This document shows positions 42,935-54,222 of a stretch of DNA of 64,000 nt, piece after piece (the first letter of the stretch is position 1; every line of letters starts with the position of its first letter). The DNA is taken from assembly GCA_012932865.1 (NCBI GenBank), contig SAXG01000076.1:1-64000 (forward strand), written 5' to 3'. The position numbers and the translations under genes were made by a program. A model generated the notes under the pieces. That model was not told where the DNA came from and ran no database searches. It was given only the letters and a program-made list of their open reading frames with translations. The stretch comes from Amylostereum areolatum. Taxonomy: Eukaryota > Basidiomycota > Agaricomycetes > Russulales > Stereaceae.

Positions 42935-42995
42935 TGCTGGGAGTGACGATTGGATTGGTGGAAGAGGTGTTGGCTGCGTTTGGGGTGGTGGACAT
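42741..42995 (-). CDS. A-family ORF A: 84-residue Cys/His protein
   Basis: Starts MSTTPNAANTSSTNP. The core LVCHKVHHTQQERALCGDCF has a C...HH...C-x2-C arrangement suggesting one zinc site. Same length (84) and the same Cys/His positions as 60860-61114. It overlaps ORF B and ends 26 nt before the ORF C ATG. No family recognised. Confidence 0.6.
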   Translation of the reverse strand: MSTTPNAANTSSTNPIVTPSNVDRLRLVCHKVHHTQQERALCGDCFIARSATILAIKTASPPSRSGPDGRTRGKPLRSTQKNPN

Positions 42996-43115
42996 TGGTG
43001 CTCTGTCTCGTCGAACCCAAGGGGTTTTTATCCCCTCTCTTTGGCAGTGCATTCGCCTGAATGAGTTTCATCAGTGTTTTACTTTCGTCTTGCGTTTCTT
43101 TCGTCGTGTTGGCCT

Positions 43116-46100
43116 TCACTCTTGTTGCGTTACAGTGATCTCGTCGAGATCAGTAGATTCTTCGTTGGTCTCTTTGATTGGCTTTGGTGGCAACCTCGGT
43201 GCCTTCGGGTTATTCCGGTGGAACTCTGTGATCGCATCTTTTGATCCTTCGAGATTAGATGCTGGTTCCCATGTGTTACCGGAGTCTGGGTAGCCTTTCC
43301 ATTTTACGAAATAATGTAATGGTTCGGAATATCGTTTGTCTAGTTTCGAGGCTATTATTGTTTCTAGTTCATAGAGTTCTTCATCGTTTACTAGTTCCGG
43401 AGGCGGTTTTTCGTAAGCTTCACCGTATTGTTCTGTTTCTTTGAACGGAATTAACAGTCCTGCGTGAAATACCGGATGTATTTTCCACTTCGCCGGTAGT
43501 TCTAAGCGATAGGTTACTGGTCCTATTACTTTTTCAATTTTGAATGGGCCAAATCGCTTTGGTGCTAGTTTAGTTTTCGGGTATACCGTGTTAAGATTCT
43601 TTCCATCCAACCATACTTGGTCACCCTGTTTGAGTTGATCTCGCAGTGTGAACGTTTGATCATGCTGCATCTTCATTAATTTGGCAGCTATTTCTAGACT
43701 TGCTTCTGTGTTGTCCCATGCGTCCTTAAAGTTCTTTATTCTTTCTTCGGCTGTCGGTATTCGCGGATCGGTTGGTATTGCCGGGTTGAAAACCGGTTGA
43801 TACCCGTGTAGGAGTTCAAATGGGGAAGCTTTCGTAGCTGAATGTTGTCTTATATTGTGTGCGAATTCCGCTTTTGGTAGAAGTTTTGCCCAATTCGTTT
43901 GATCTCCGTTGCAGAATGCTCGAAGATATTGTTCTAACTCTTGATTCACTCTTTCTGTTTCGCCGTCCGTTTGGGGATGATACACTGTGCTGAGCGACGA
44001 GATAACTCCGAGACTTTCGCAGATGGATTGGAATACTTTGGATGCGAATTGAGGGCCTCTGTCCGATATCATTCTTTTCCATAGTCCAAATCGTCTGTAA
44101 ACATTGTCGATCAGAAGATCAGCCGTTCTCTTCTGCGTTGATCGTCTTTAGGCACGGCTGTGAATACTGCGGTTTTGGTGAACCTATCGACGACTACGTT
44201 GATCGAATCGAATCCATTGGAGATCGGAAGATCTGTAATGAAATCTGATGTGATTGTTTCCCATGGTCGTTCTGGTATTTCCGTAGGTTGTAGTGGATGT
44301 TTTGCCGGATGTGTGACATTCTTTGTTGACTGGCATACGGGACATCCTTGGACATAGCTTTTTACGAAGGAAATCATCTTCGGCCACCAAAAGTTTCTCT
44401 GTACCAGTTCTAAGGTTTTCATCTCTCCTGGATGTCCAATCGTTTGGAGATCATGATGCGATTTCAGGATCATACGTCGCAGTTCGAGATTCTGTGGTAC
44501 GTAGATCTTTCCTTTCCTGATGATCAGATCGTTCTCGAAGTTCCAATCTTCGATTCCTTTTGCAAGGGTACGTGGTCCTGATTTTTTGATCGTATCCAAC
44601 GCTGTCCAAATTTCATCATCCAGGTGTGAGAAGTTCCTTAGTTCTCTGAGAAGCTCTTTATCTCCGATTGCTTCAACAGTTCCCCTTCCGGTGGCTCTTG
44701 CCTTGAATATCGAAGGATGGAGCAGGATTCGTTCATCGTTATCTGGAATGTCTTCTTTATGATCTGATCTTCTAGAAAGTCCGTCCGCTTTGTTTGTACT
44801 TCCTGGTTTGTGCACCAGGGTGTTGTTGAAGCGGGATAGGTACAGGCTCCATCGCGCTTGTCGTCGATTAAGTTTCTGTGCTGTTGTAAAATATTCTAGA
44901 TTCTTATGGTCTGTCCAGATTTCAATCTTGTGGTTTGCTCCTTCTAGATAGTGTCGCCAGTGCTCTAGGGCTTTTACCACTCCCAAGAGTTCTTTGTCGT
45001 ATATTTCGTAATTCTGTTCCGCCGGTGACAATGATTTGGACAGGTACGCGACCGGATGCCATCTTTCGGTTTCGTCCGGTTGTGATAGGATAGCTCCGTA
45101 CGCGAAGTCAGAGGCATCGCTTTCTATGCGGAACAGTTTGTTCTCGTCAGGCATGATTAAGACTGGGGATGATGTGAATTCGTGTTTCAGCCTGTTGAAG
45201 GTGTTTTCACACTCGGTTGTCCAGTTCCAGTCATGGTCCTTCTTCGTGAGTTGGAATAGTGGTCTCGCGATCTTAGAATAATCCTTGATGAAACGTCGAT
45301 AGAAGTTTCCAAATCCGAGGAATGATTGGACTTCTTTTACCTTCTTCGGTGTAGGCCATTCCGATAGTCCTTGAACCTTGATTGGGTCCATCTGTACCTT
45401 GTTATGTGTGATTATCACGCCTAGGTACTCGATTGATGATTGTTCGAAGAAGCACTTTTCTGGTTTCAGGAACAGATCATTCCGTTCCAGAATTTGAAGG
45501 GTTTCTCTCATCAGTTTTCTATGTTCGTCGAGTGTTTCTGTGAATATTAATATGTCGTCCATGTATACCACTACCTTTCCCGTGTCTATTAATCCTTTGA
45601 ATAGTGCGTTCATCATTGCTTGGAACGTTGCGAGCGAGTTGGTTAGTCCGAAGAACATCACCATTGGTTCGAACAGGCCTCTGTTTGTCTTGAACGCGGC
45701 TTTCCATTGATCTCCTTCTTTGATTCGAACATTGTTGTATCCCCATCGGAGATCGAGCTTTGAGAAGATCTTAGCATCTTTGAGTTTGTCGATGAGATCC
45801 GAGATGAGCGGGATCGGGTATTCGTTTTTTACCGTGATGGAGTTGAGATAGCGATAGTCCTGTACTGGTCGAAGAGATCCATCTTTCTTCTTGATGAAAA
45901 AGAAGGGCGACGATATCTCTGATTTTGACTCTCGGATGTATCCTTTTCGTAGATGTTCGTCTATGAACGTATCTAATTCTTTTCGTTCTGGTACCGTCAT
46001 CGGATACACTTTGCAATTCCGAGGTTTCCATCCTTCGGTCAGGTCTATCGCATGATCCCAAGGTCTACTGATTGGGAAGCGTTCCGACGCTTTCTTTTCG

Positions 46101-46960
46101 AATACCTTTTGATACTGTTTGTAGCTAGATGGAATCATCTCATCGAGTGTCTTCTCCTTTTCTCCCATGGCTGCTCTTTCTGCGAGTTCTTGTGCTTTAG
46201 TTGCTCTCACGGTTATCCAGGCACTAGTTTCGTTCGTTTCTTCTGCGACTGGTATCGCTTCTATGTTAGTTTTCCCGTAGAACGTTCTGATCGTCTTGAT
46301 CTCGATGAGATCAGAATCGATTTCGGAATCTTCTTGTTCCTCTATCATTGCGTGATGGTTTGCCTTCTGTTCTTCGAACGATCGTAGGAAGGGTTCGTCC
46401 TTTCCTTGGACGGTCATTGTTTTACTCGTAGTGGAGCACGTACCTGGACATGTCTGTAGTGTAATCTGTCTCTTTCTCCAATTGATGCTAGGATTGTGTT
46501 TTTTGAGCCAAGGGGTTCCTAAGATTACTTCATCTCCTCCTAGGGCTGTGACAAATAGTCCTAGGTTTTCGCGGTGAATTTCTCCGTTGATTCCTTCCAT
46601 TGTCATCGGAAGGTACACCTTTTGTTTGATCTCTCCCAAAGTGTTTCGCGATCCATCAACGTTGTATATCGGTATCGGTTTCTTAAGTTGGATCAGATTC
46701 ATCTTGTGTTTTCGCACGAAGTCTGGATGGATCAGGGTGCTACTGGCTCCGCTATCTAGCAGTGCTTTTGCTGCGGCTTTACGGAACTTTCCATGGAACA
46801 TAACAGGTATATGAATTGATGGGGCGTGCGCCGCTCCATCTTGGTATGACCTTATATACACTGTTCTATTTATGTCATCCCCTGTTTCCTGCACAGGAGA
46901 TTGATTTGAAAAGTTCATTGTCTGTGTCCTTTCAACAGCCGTGGTTGAAGGACGGTTCAA
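43116..46960 (-). pseudogene. pol: A-family pol of the minus copy, integrase frameshifted
   Basis: Upper part 46960-44111 (949 codons): protease ALLDSGASSTLI, RT with VVYMDDILIF, RNase H and the integrase HHCC and first catalytic Asp. Lower part 44072-43116: second Asp (ISDRGPQFA), Glu in YHPQTDGETERVN, and chromodomain (YFVKWKGYPDSGNTWEPASN). Compared with the plus copy, two single bases are inserted near 44110-44150, so integrase is split between its first and second catalytic Asp. The stop comes about 20 residues early because a CGA of the plus copy is TGA here, removing the basic tail. Pol would be made by -1 frameshifting from gag. Confidence 0.9.
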
Positions 46961-49017
46961 AAACCCTGATTGTCTTTGAACATGTTGGCAGTGCGCGCAA
47001 ACGTTTCACTGTCCATCTTGTTCACGAGCTTGGTGATTTGATCAATCGGGGATTCTTCTTCCGTTAGATTCGCCGTTCGTGCATTGATCGTCGTTTGGGT
47101 ACGTTTCTCTGGGCAGTTCCTGGAGATGTGTCCTGGCTTCCGGCAATAGAAGCATGATCCTGATTTCTGAAGTTCGGTACGTTCTTGCGGGGTAAGGCGT
47201 CTGAAGTTTCGGTTATTGTTTCCGGTCTGAGCGGCTCTGGCGGTGGTAGCATTCCCTTTATTTCCGTTTCCTCTTCGGAATGGAACGTACGTCTGTGGTT
47301 TCTTGTATAGGAGGGTGAGATCGCTCGTCGGGTTCATTGGTCTCGTATAATGTCGTTGGAATGCTTGGGCTTCTCGCCAGTTATTATCGATGCGTAATGC
47401 GAGTTCATACCATTCTTCAATGTCGTTCGAGATGTGATCTCTCTTGAGGATCTCGACTACGACATCGTTGCGCAGTCCTCTCTTGAATTGGTCGATCAAT
47501 GCTTTATGATCGTAACCAGCTTCCATGGCATAGTCTCTGAAGATCGTGATGTAATCTTTGGTGTCCATAGTGCCTTGTTCCAGGCGCTGTATGTTGAATC
47601 TAGCGTCCCTTCCGGGGTCTATTTCTCCAAAGGTCTCTAAGAAGTGGTCGCGGAACACCGTCCATGGAAGGTATGCTTCTGGATCTAGGCCGCGATCTCG
47701 TATCTTATCTATTTTGCTTATTAAAAGGGACGCCCAGTGAAGGGCAGGTCCATCGGTAAGATGCGAGAGTACAAAGGTTATCTTTCGCATGTTGGCCTTA
47801 TACGCGTTGGGAAATGCTATGAAGCGAAGTACGCATTGTTCGATGAACTTTGCTGCTTTCGCTCGATCTCTTCCGTCGTATATTCCTAGTGCGTTTAGTT
47901 TGAACCCTTTGTCCTTATCTTCGGGTTTAGATCCGATTGTTCCTGTTCCTCCTGGTGGGGAATTCCCTGGTGGATACTTCGATCCTTTCGGAAGATCTGC
48001 GGTTGCTCCTCTTCCGAAAACATAGTCCTGAACTTCTTTTCCTTTCTTGTCTTCAATTGATCGGTCGGAAGGCGGTGGTGATGGTGATTGTGGCGGTCTC
48101 CATCTCATCGGTTCGGTCGCGCCGAATCCTAGGGCGAATCGGGTCTCAGGTCTCGGTTTTGCGGGATCGGCTGGTGTCAGAGATGGAGGCGTCTTGTACG
48201 GTACATTAATTTCTCCAAGGGGGACATGGCTAGGTGCAGTGGCGGGGTTGGGTATCGAGGTGGCAGCGTCTCCCATTGTTGTGATGTTTTCGGGTCTTCC
48301 GAATAGATTTCCTTGTCTTCCTCTTCTGGTTCCGAAAATATCTTCGTCTGATTTGATTGATGGAGATCTTGTTGATTTCTCTGTATGTCCTTCCGCTTCT
48401 GCTGCGCTTGATGGGCTGCTTTCTCGACTTCCTCTGGAATCAGACTTTGTTCGGGTGTCTGATACTGCTTTCTCAGGTTCTGGCGCGGTTTCTTCTGGAT
48501 GCGGTGCAGTTGTTGCGACTTCTTGAGGATGCTGGGTTTCGGTCTGAGGGTTCTGTGGTGCGGTTGTCGTATCGGCTGTGTCGGTATCGGGATCAAATTC
48601 CCAGTAGTCCTTAATATTCCCGGTGTAAGGTTTCTCTTCGACTTTCTGTGCGTCCGGGTGTTTCCAGAGTTCTTCTGATGAGAGGGGCCCGATATGAGGT
48701 CTTGAATAATCTGGGCGCTTCCAATGTGAGTTGTCGTAGGTTCCGTCTTCCTTTTCTCTTTTAGATCTATCTTTGTAGTACTCTGCTGCTGGGGGAAGGT
48801 TGTATCTGTATATGGGTGGGTTCCACTGGTACGCGTATGTCCCTTTGCTTTCTTTTGCGGTGAAGGCTCCGTCGTGATAAAAGATAAGATTATAGGGATC
48901 AAATGTCCAGTGATGATTTTCTTTTCCGTTGGGAAATTCTCGACTACAATCTGATTGGAGATAAGGGACTTCGAAGTCTGATGGTCTTTTCTCAGCGGAT
49001 TGTTCCGCTGGCTCCGT
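46957..49017 (-). CDS. gag: A-family gag (686 codons from a predicted ACG start)
   Basis: Capsid/nucleocapsid precursor. From the ATG at 48276 there are 439 codons with the Ty3-type capsid block (FIEQCVLRFIAFPNAYKANM, LTDGPALHWASLLISKID, RFNIQRLEQGTMDTKDYIT) and the zinc knuckle CFYCRKPGHISRNC. The same frame is open for another ~268 codons upstream to the LTR edge and is conserved (WTFDPYNLIFYHDG, KGTYAYQWNPPIYRY). There is no ATG in this extension in any frame, but CCACCACGG places an ACG in ideal context at 49017. In both copies ACG-to-ATG is exactly 247 codons. It ends GGG TTT TTG A, the -1 slip site. Confidence 0.8.
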   Translation of the reverse strand, partial: TEPAEQSAEKRPSDFEVPYLQSDCSREFPNGKENHHWTFDPYNLIFYHDGAFTAKESKGTYAYQWNPPIYRYNLPPAAEYYKDRSKREKEDGTYDNSHWKRPDYSRPHIGPLSSEELWKHPDAQKVEEKPYTGNIKDYWEFDPDTDTADTTTAPQNPQTETQHPQEVATTAPHPEETAPEPEKAVSDTRTKSDSRGSRESSPSSAAEAEGHTEKSTRSPSIKSDEDIFGTRRGRQGNLFGRPENITTMGDAATSIPNPATAPSHVPLGEINVPYKTPPSLTPADPAKPRPETRFALGFGATEPMRWRPPQSPSPPPSDRSIEDKKGKEVQDYVFGRGATADLPKGSKYPPGNSPPGGTGTIGSKPEDKDKGFKLNALGIYDGRDRAKAAKFIEQCVLRFIAFPNAYKANMRKITFVLSHLTDGPALHWASLLISKIDKIRDRGLDPEAYLPWTVFRDHFLETFGEIDPGRDARFNIQRLEQGTMDTKDYITIFRDYAMEAGYDHKALIDQFKRGLRNDVVVEILKRDHISNDIEEWYELALRIDNNWREAQAFQRHYTRPMNPTSDLTLLYKKPQTYVPFRRGNGNKGNATTARAAQTGNNNRNFRRLTPQERTELQKSGSCFYCRKPGHISRNCPEKRTQTTINARTANLTEEESPIDQITKLVNKMDSETFARTANMFKDNQGF

Positions 49018-49087
49018 GGTGGGTGTTTCGTTTGACGCTCTGCGCCAAACTGTAGGGTGAGCTAGTGTAGAGGAGAGCTCGTTCTAG

Positions 49088-49638
49088 TGTTAAGGACGGT
49101 CCTTATCATGTGACAAGCGGCTCAGGCTACAGTACTCTTACGCGTGAGAGGTGGGATCAGGTGATCCAGACGTCTCGGTTTATACGAAGGTGAGGGTCAA
49201 TAAGCGAAGCAGTAAGTCTTCACGGAAGACTTAGGCGAGCTTATCAACTTAGTTGGCTTGGGATTCTCTTTAGCGTTTAGAAGAGGAGGTTCTTATTAGA
49301 ACAGTCCTGTATTTACAAAGAGAACGAGCTGAGGAATAGCTCGTTCGTTGAGCCTCCTTTTATATGAAAGGAGGTCGAGTAAATAAATGTACATAAGGCA
49401 ACGATCGTATCAAGTATCTATGGGGACGCGACTGTGGCACAGTCGTAGCTGTGTTGTCGACATGTCGACGAACTGTGGCACTGTCGGAGCTGTGTTGTCG
49501 AGATGCCGACGAGCTGTGGCGCGGTCGTGGCTATGTCGTCGGGACGGTTACGAGCTGGGGCACAGTCGTAACTCGTCGTTTAGCGACGTCCTTCCTAATA
49601 AGGCAACAGAAATGAAGTACCTTGAACGAGTTGTAACA
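49088..49638 (-). repeat. A-family 5' LTR of the minus copy
   Basis: 551 nt. Minus-strand TATAAAA begins at 49364; AGCTCGTTCT starts at 49330, 34 nt downstream, and is complementary to 49076-49085 just outside the LTR. A C-to-T change near 49108 relative to the 3' LTR creates an ATG in the otherwise ATG-free leader. Confidence 0.92.
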
Positions 49639-49643
49639 CATGC

Positions 49644-51290
49644 CGGTAACGCCAACATCCCCCAATGTGCCAGTGGACGACCAGGACGAGCTCCTAAACA
49701 GACGGTAGGTCGGTCCGCGCGGACGATGAGTCAGAAAGCGGAGAACGCACATACAGGTTCTCCAGGCAGAGGCGATGGAATATGTTCTTGTCGGCGTGAA
49801 TTAATTGAGCTGCGAGATGTAGATTTACCTCTCGATGTTCTCGTCTTTGAATCGAAGCTAATCGAAGCTGAGAGAGGTATCGTGCGGCATGAATAGGACT
49901 GTTGAAGGCGGCGGGAAGGGAACCTCGAGGAAGGGGAGGAGGGGAGGTAATGTGCTATCATTGGACCAGTAGGGAGTGAGGACGATCGTCATTGCAGGCT
50001 AATCAATAACGCGCGGTTGTCGTTGTAGAGCTGGAGAAGATGCGTTGTTGAGGGCACATAGACCTCCAGCAATGGGGACCACGTACCTGGGTAGAACGCT
50101 TGGCTGTGAGTGCGGGGGATTGTCAAACGGAAGCGTGCCTGGGGGTGGTTAGATGGTCAAAAGTTGCGATAGATCCATCTGAACGCAGACGGGGGTGAAA
50201 GAGTAGACACGTTGAACATCATACGTTTCGCGCCTACGATTGCTAGGAACAGAGCCACGGCGCCAGAGATGACGCTTGCGACCGCTGCCCACGAAGGGTC
50301 AATCCAGGCAATCCAGGCTCTACATCCGTCCCAATACCGTTCCAAGAACGCATCGCAAAGGGAATCTTCGCATGTATTGATCATCATACTACAAAATCTC
50401 TGATCCTACCTGAAAACAACACTAGTGAGAGAAGAGCAGCACAGAATACGGAGAGGCGTACATGTGACCCCTCTTTGGTCGGACCTCGACGCGTCCCTGC
50501 CGTGCTCGTCAACGTCCACACGTTTGTGACTTGAAGAGGTTTCGTGAATCGGACCCTTCTGAGGATCCGAGTTCGACCCGACCTTGGGAGTGATGATTGC
50601 GTAGAAGGAAGGCTTGGGAGTTGGAGGATAGCCTAGGTCACGGTTGCAAAACGGATGGAAAGCTGAGTCGGTATCGCCGTGAGTCCGGTCGATCAAGAAT
50701 TCGTTGGAGCTAATGAAGACGCAGGTAAAGACGAAGATGTAATGAAGCTTGAAGCTGAACGCCGCCGGTGAAGCTGAAGACTGCTTGGATGACGGTAGAC
50801 CGAGCACACTTGTATGACTCTTTCTATCTTTCTCACGTGCGACTCCCATGAGCCGCCTCGACATTCGGGTCCATGCAGAACGTCTTTCCCTTGAACATCC
50901 ATCGCCTCCTTCAATCCCTTCGATGACGATACTGAGCCCAACCGACCACGCCGACTTTTGCATGCGGCCCTTGTAGTGGATAGTAACTACACGCCTCGCC
51001 CTTCGCAATATTCGCCACAAGCCACACGCCCCGTCACGGTCTACCTACATCTCATGTAATGATGACTACAGTACGTCCTATTCTTGCTCCTTTGAGACCA
51101 ATTTCGTACGTCGTCAGTCGACGGATTCCCCATCCAAACTTCACACCACCGTTCCCTCGAGCTTTAGCAGAACCTGGCTCTCATTATGAATCTGCGCCTT
51201 TAAACCGGGAGGTATATTTTAATCGTGTATAATCGACACCGTCTGTTGTCATGTACCCCATTGCCTATGAATAAAATCTTACATCTTTGG
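49644..51290. other. Duplicate locus II: decayed host-derived sequence
   Basis: Contains the partner blocks of 30250-30770 (at 50000-50560) and part of 37280-37560 (from 51170), plus a short minus-strand piece NEFLID (about 50690) like the eEF2 fragments. A 76-codon minus ORF at 50157-50387 has a possible membrane helix (VASVISGAVALFLAIVG) but no counterpart in locus I, so I do not call it a gene. Confidence 0.55.
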
Positions 51291-51563
51291 CCACCACAAT
51301 ACATCTCTTAGAGCCACGGCCTGTGTGGTCCGCGTCGCATGTCACCTCGACGTGCATCCATCACTGGATAACCAAACCCTTCTGTGGATCTCCACGGCGT
51401 CCCACGACAGCCGGCACATCCCCTTCATCATGTTCACGAACTGGATCCTGCCTAACGTTCGGGTCTGGCGTATCCTGCTGTACATGCGCGCGCGCGTCGT
51501 GATCTCCGCCGAAGCCTTGCAGACTTGCGATAGACTGATTCCTGGGTCAGGTAGAGAAAGACA
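51291..51563. other. End of duplicated block, 3' flank of the WD40 gene
   Basis: Continues similarity to 37450-37560 up to about 51420, then unique sequence. No gene. Confidence 0.5.
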
Positions 51564-53342
51564 TCAAAACGAGCGACTTACCTTAAGAACCTCTCTCGGA
51601 GTCTGAATGGGGGGGGCGAAGTACGTCTCCGTCTCCGTGATGGTCATTGCCGAGTAGACCGCGGGTTGACGCGTCATCACTGTTACTGTACGAATAGGCA
51701 TGTCGAACTGCGACGCTGACACAGCGTCGGTGTAGTGTACTTTCGGCTCCCGGGAAAAATCGAAGTCGAGAACGGGTGGGACGACTTGGCGCACCGGTAA
51801 GTGCGCCGGCCTCTCAGACCATGGCGAACGAAGGGGCGAATGGTTAGGAAACGCCCATGCCAAAGCCATAGCCAAAAAGGCGACAGCGGCGGAGAAAATC
51901 ACCTGTTGGAACCTTTGGTCATTGGCGGAGACCGAAAGGGTTCACGACTTACAATATACCCTAGGTAGCCCGCCAGCGCATTGCAGGTAAACCGGTCTTG
52001 GACCATAGTTACCATCCTGCGAAACACGCCAGGCGAATCGTCTTCAGCGACCCAAAGTCGGATGGCGCTCTTAGATCCTCCTTCGGAGGCGCCGGTTACG
52101 ATTCTCTCACATTTGCCCTTGATTTTGACATAGGCCTGAACCGACGGTCAAAAAACGTCTAAAAGGACAATGGGCGCGCTCACTAAGGCTTGGATCTTTT
52201 GAGACCCTACAATCCTGGTCAGGGAAGTCTATAACAAGAGCAGGCGCAGGGCTTACCGCCATGATCAAGGGTTTGCAGGGTCCTCCCGCTATCGGCATCG
52301 AACAAGCGGACGGCACCTATTGCAGAACCAACGAGAACCGCAGATCCGTCCTGGATGTGCTTGACCGGAATCCTTACGTTATCCTTGCCCATGGAGAGCG
52401 CAGAATTGCGGGCGTGTTGCGATTGCCCGTACTTTGAACGTGGTACGGAGAACCAGTCGAGGCCGTCGTACAGGTTCGTGACTACGACCATCGTGGCATC
52501 TGGAGAAATGGAAAATCCCCCCCTAAGATAGGTTTAGATATATCATAGGACAAATCAACCCAAGCGAATGGCGTACGTGCAACGGGACCTTGGGTTGATC
52601 CTCCAAACAATGTCGTGCTCTTGATTCTGCGAGCGTATACTCCATCCTCTAGCTCTGAAGTCAGTCCAAGCACCAATGCAAGACGTCTAGATCTCTTACA
52701 CGATACCACACCCCACGTAGGCAACCACCAACTCATCCTCGACGAACGCCAAGTCGCATGGCCAAGTATCATAATCACGTGCATCGTCGACCAGCTCAGG
52801 GAAAGGAAGCGGCGGTGCGGATAGTTCTAGTCGGTGTGTCCAAGTCACTACATCATCAATCAGTATGAAATGCTTTTCGAAAGGATCGTACCTACAGATA
52901 CTCCCGTGCTGAAACACGAACACAGACCTTCGGCAGGCAATCGCGAGGTTGGTACCGCGCTGTGCGATCCCATATACCTCACCGTCTGCGACATGCTCCA
53001 TGACAACGTAGTCCAGACTATAGGATTGATGTTTATGAATCAGTTTGGAGAACCGCACTCGAAGACAAGACCTGCCTCCATAAGTCCTAAGCGAATGGTA
53101 TGCACGTCGCCGGATAGATCGCCGGCGAGGAAAGTGTTTTTGAACCTATCACTCCAAGAAAGAGCAGTAATAGGGGACACGCCCTCCCACCGTCGGATTT
53201 CCTTCGATAAATCGCCCGAGAATACTCGTATAAGACCGTCTTCACCCCCGCTTACACAGTACGCGCCATCCGGAGAGATGGCCACTACGTTGACAGAATC
53301 CAGGTGGCCCCAGACCACTTGCTTCAGATGATATTTTCCCAT
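51564..53342 (-). CDS. WD40-repeat protein with C-terminal membrane anchor
   Basis: Starts MGKYHLKQVVWGHLDSVNVV with AISPDGAYCVSGGEDGLIRV and RWEGVSPITALSWSDRFKNT, typical WD40 blades. Later exons give LDYVVMEHVADGEVYGIAQR, LAIACRRSVFVFQHG, ATMVVVTNLYDGLDWFSVPR and VLVGSAIGAVRLFDADSGRT, so the propeller spans most of the gene. After IVTGASEGG comes YLGYI, an intron at 51903-51952 (GTAAGT...CAACAG), then VIFSAAVAFLAMALAWAF, a single membrane helix, and a ~90-residue Thr/Pro-rich tail. Other exon joins are only approximate. This layout (propeller plus anchor) is known in Agaricomycetes as a family of unknown function. It appears to be the only intact host gene right of 11 kb. Confidence 0.7.
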
Positions 53343-53371
53343 GGGTTTTGGGGAGTGTGGGCGGAAGTGCA

Positions 53372-53445
53372 AGGGGAAGGAAGGGAGAAGGGATGGGGAA
53401 GGAAGGGAGAAGGGATTGGGAGGAGGGAAAGAAAAAGGAACAGGC
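53372..53445 (-). promoter_or_regulatory. CT-rich tract upstream of the WD40 gene
   Basis: Plus-strand GGAAGGGAGAAGGGATGGGG is repeated almost exactly, then GGAGGGAAAG; on the coding (minus) strand this is a pyrimidine-rich tract ending ~30 nt before the ATG, common in fungal promoters and leaders. It is also a short tandem repeat. Confidence 0.5.
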
Positions 53446-54222
53446 GATGCCGTCTTTATCATCGCAGTCGCGAGGCCTCTTGACATGCGGAAACCACGTT
53501 CTGAGCTACGAGGGTTGGACACGCCCAAGGCGTCTGCCAGTGAAGACCTCGAGGACGAATGAGGAAGAGCCTCGAGCGATGACGAGGCTCGGGTTGTAGT
53601 GATGATCGTGTACTGTACAAACTGACGCGTTCTCTCTGCTGAACAAGCTGTCCTACCGCGCGTCCCTCTGCTGTCTCCCTCCCAAATGTCCCACTCCAGC
53701 GTCTGAGGGGCAGCGCCGTCTTGAATCGACGCATATAAAGTGCCTGCCAGACCAATACAAAAGTCAGCGCGTTCAACACCCAGGCCCTGGGAAAGATGCT
53801 CTGGACAATCCGTACCAAGCGGCGGAGGTTGGGTTAGTCTTGTAAGAAGTAAAAAACAGTCTAGCACAGATTGGCAAATACAACGCACCGTCAGAACCAG
53901 CAATCATACTGGCGCAGGTCAATTGGATACGTGGTCAATTACGGAGAGGGCTTTGTCCAGTCGTACACGGTCTTGGTTTTCGTTCAAATGATACGACACC
54001 CTCCCATCGGGGCGATCGAGGTTGAATGCTTGCGGCACGTCCTACAGAGCTGCGATCGTGGTGAGTGATAGGAGGAGTTTGAAAACATGGAGGGACCACC
54101 GCTGAGCGCATAGACCCACCGTCGCTCGCCCGCTGAATATCACTAGGAAGCTGGCTTATCCATCGTTCATGTCGCCGGCCTCATTCGCGTCAAAGCTTAG
54201 TGTGTCATAGGAAGGCAGCACC
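53446..54222. other. Intergenic between WD40 gene and A plus copy
   Basis: Minus-strand ORFs 53459-53903 read into the WD40 start but look like leader, not protein. No recognised gene. The 5 nt before the LTR are GCACC, the presumed target duplication of the plus copy. Confidence 0.45.

Larger units (their letters stand above)
39386..49638 (-). mobile_element. A-family Ty3/gypsy element, complete copy (10,253 bp, TSD CATGC)
   Basis: LTRs of 551 nt at 49088-49638 (5') and 39386-39936 (3') differ at three sites; CATGC flanks both ends (39381-39385, 49639-49643). Gene order on the minus strand is gag 49017-46957, pol 46960-43116, ORF A 42995-42741, ORF B 42934-41234, ORF C 42714-41038, ORF D 40622-40242, ORF E 40169-39846. 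It is far longer than usual chromoviruses (about 5-7 kb) because of the 3' module. Pol is broken by two one-base insertions; the other frames are open. Confidence 0.95.
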
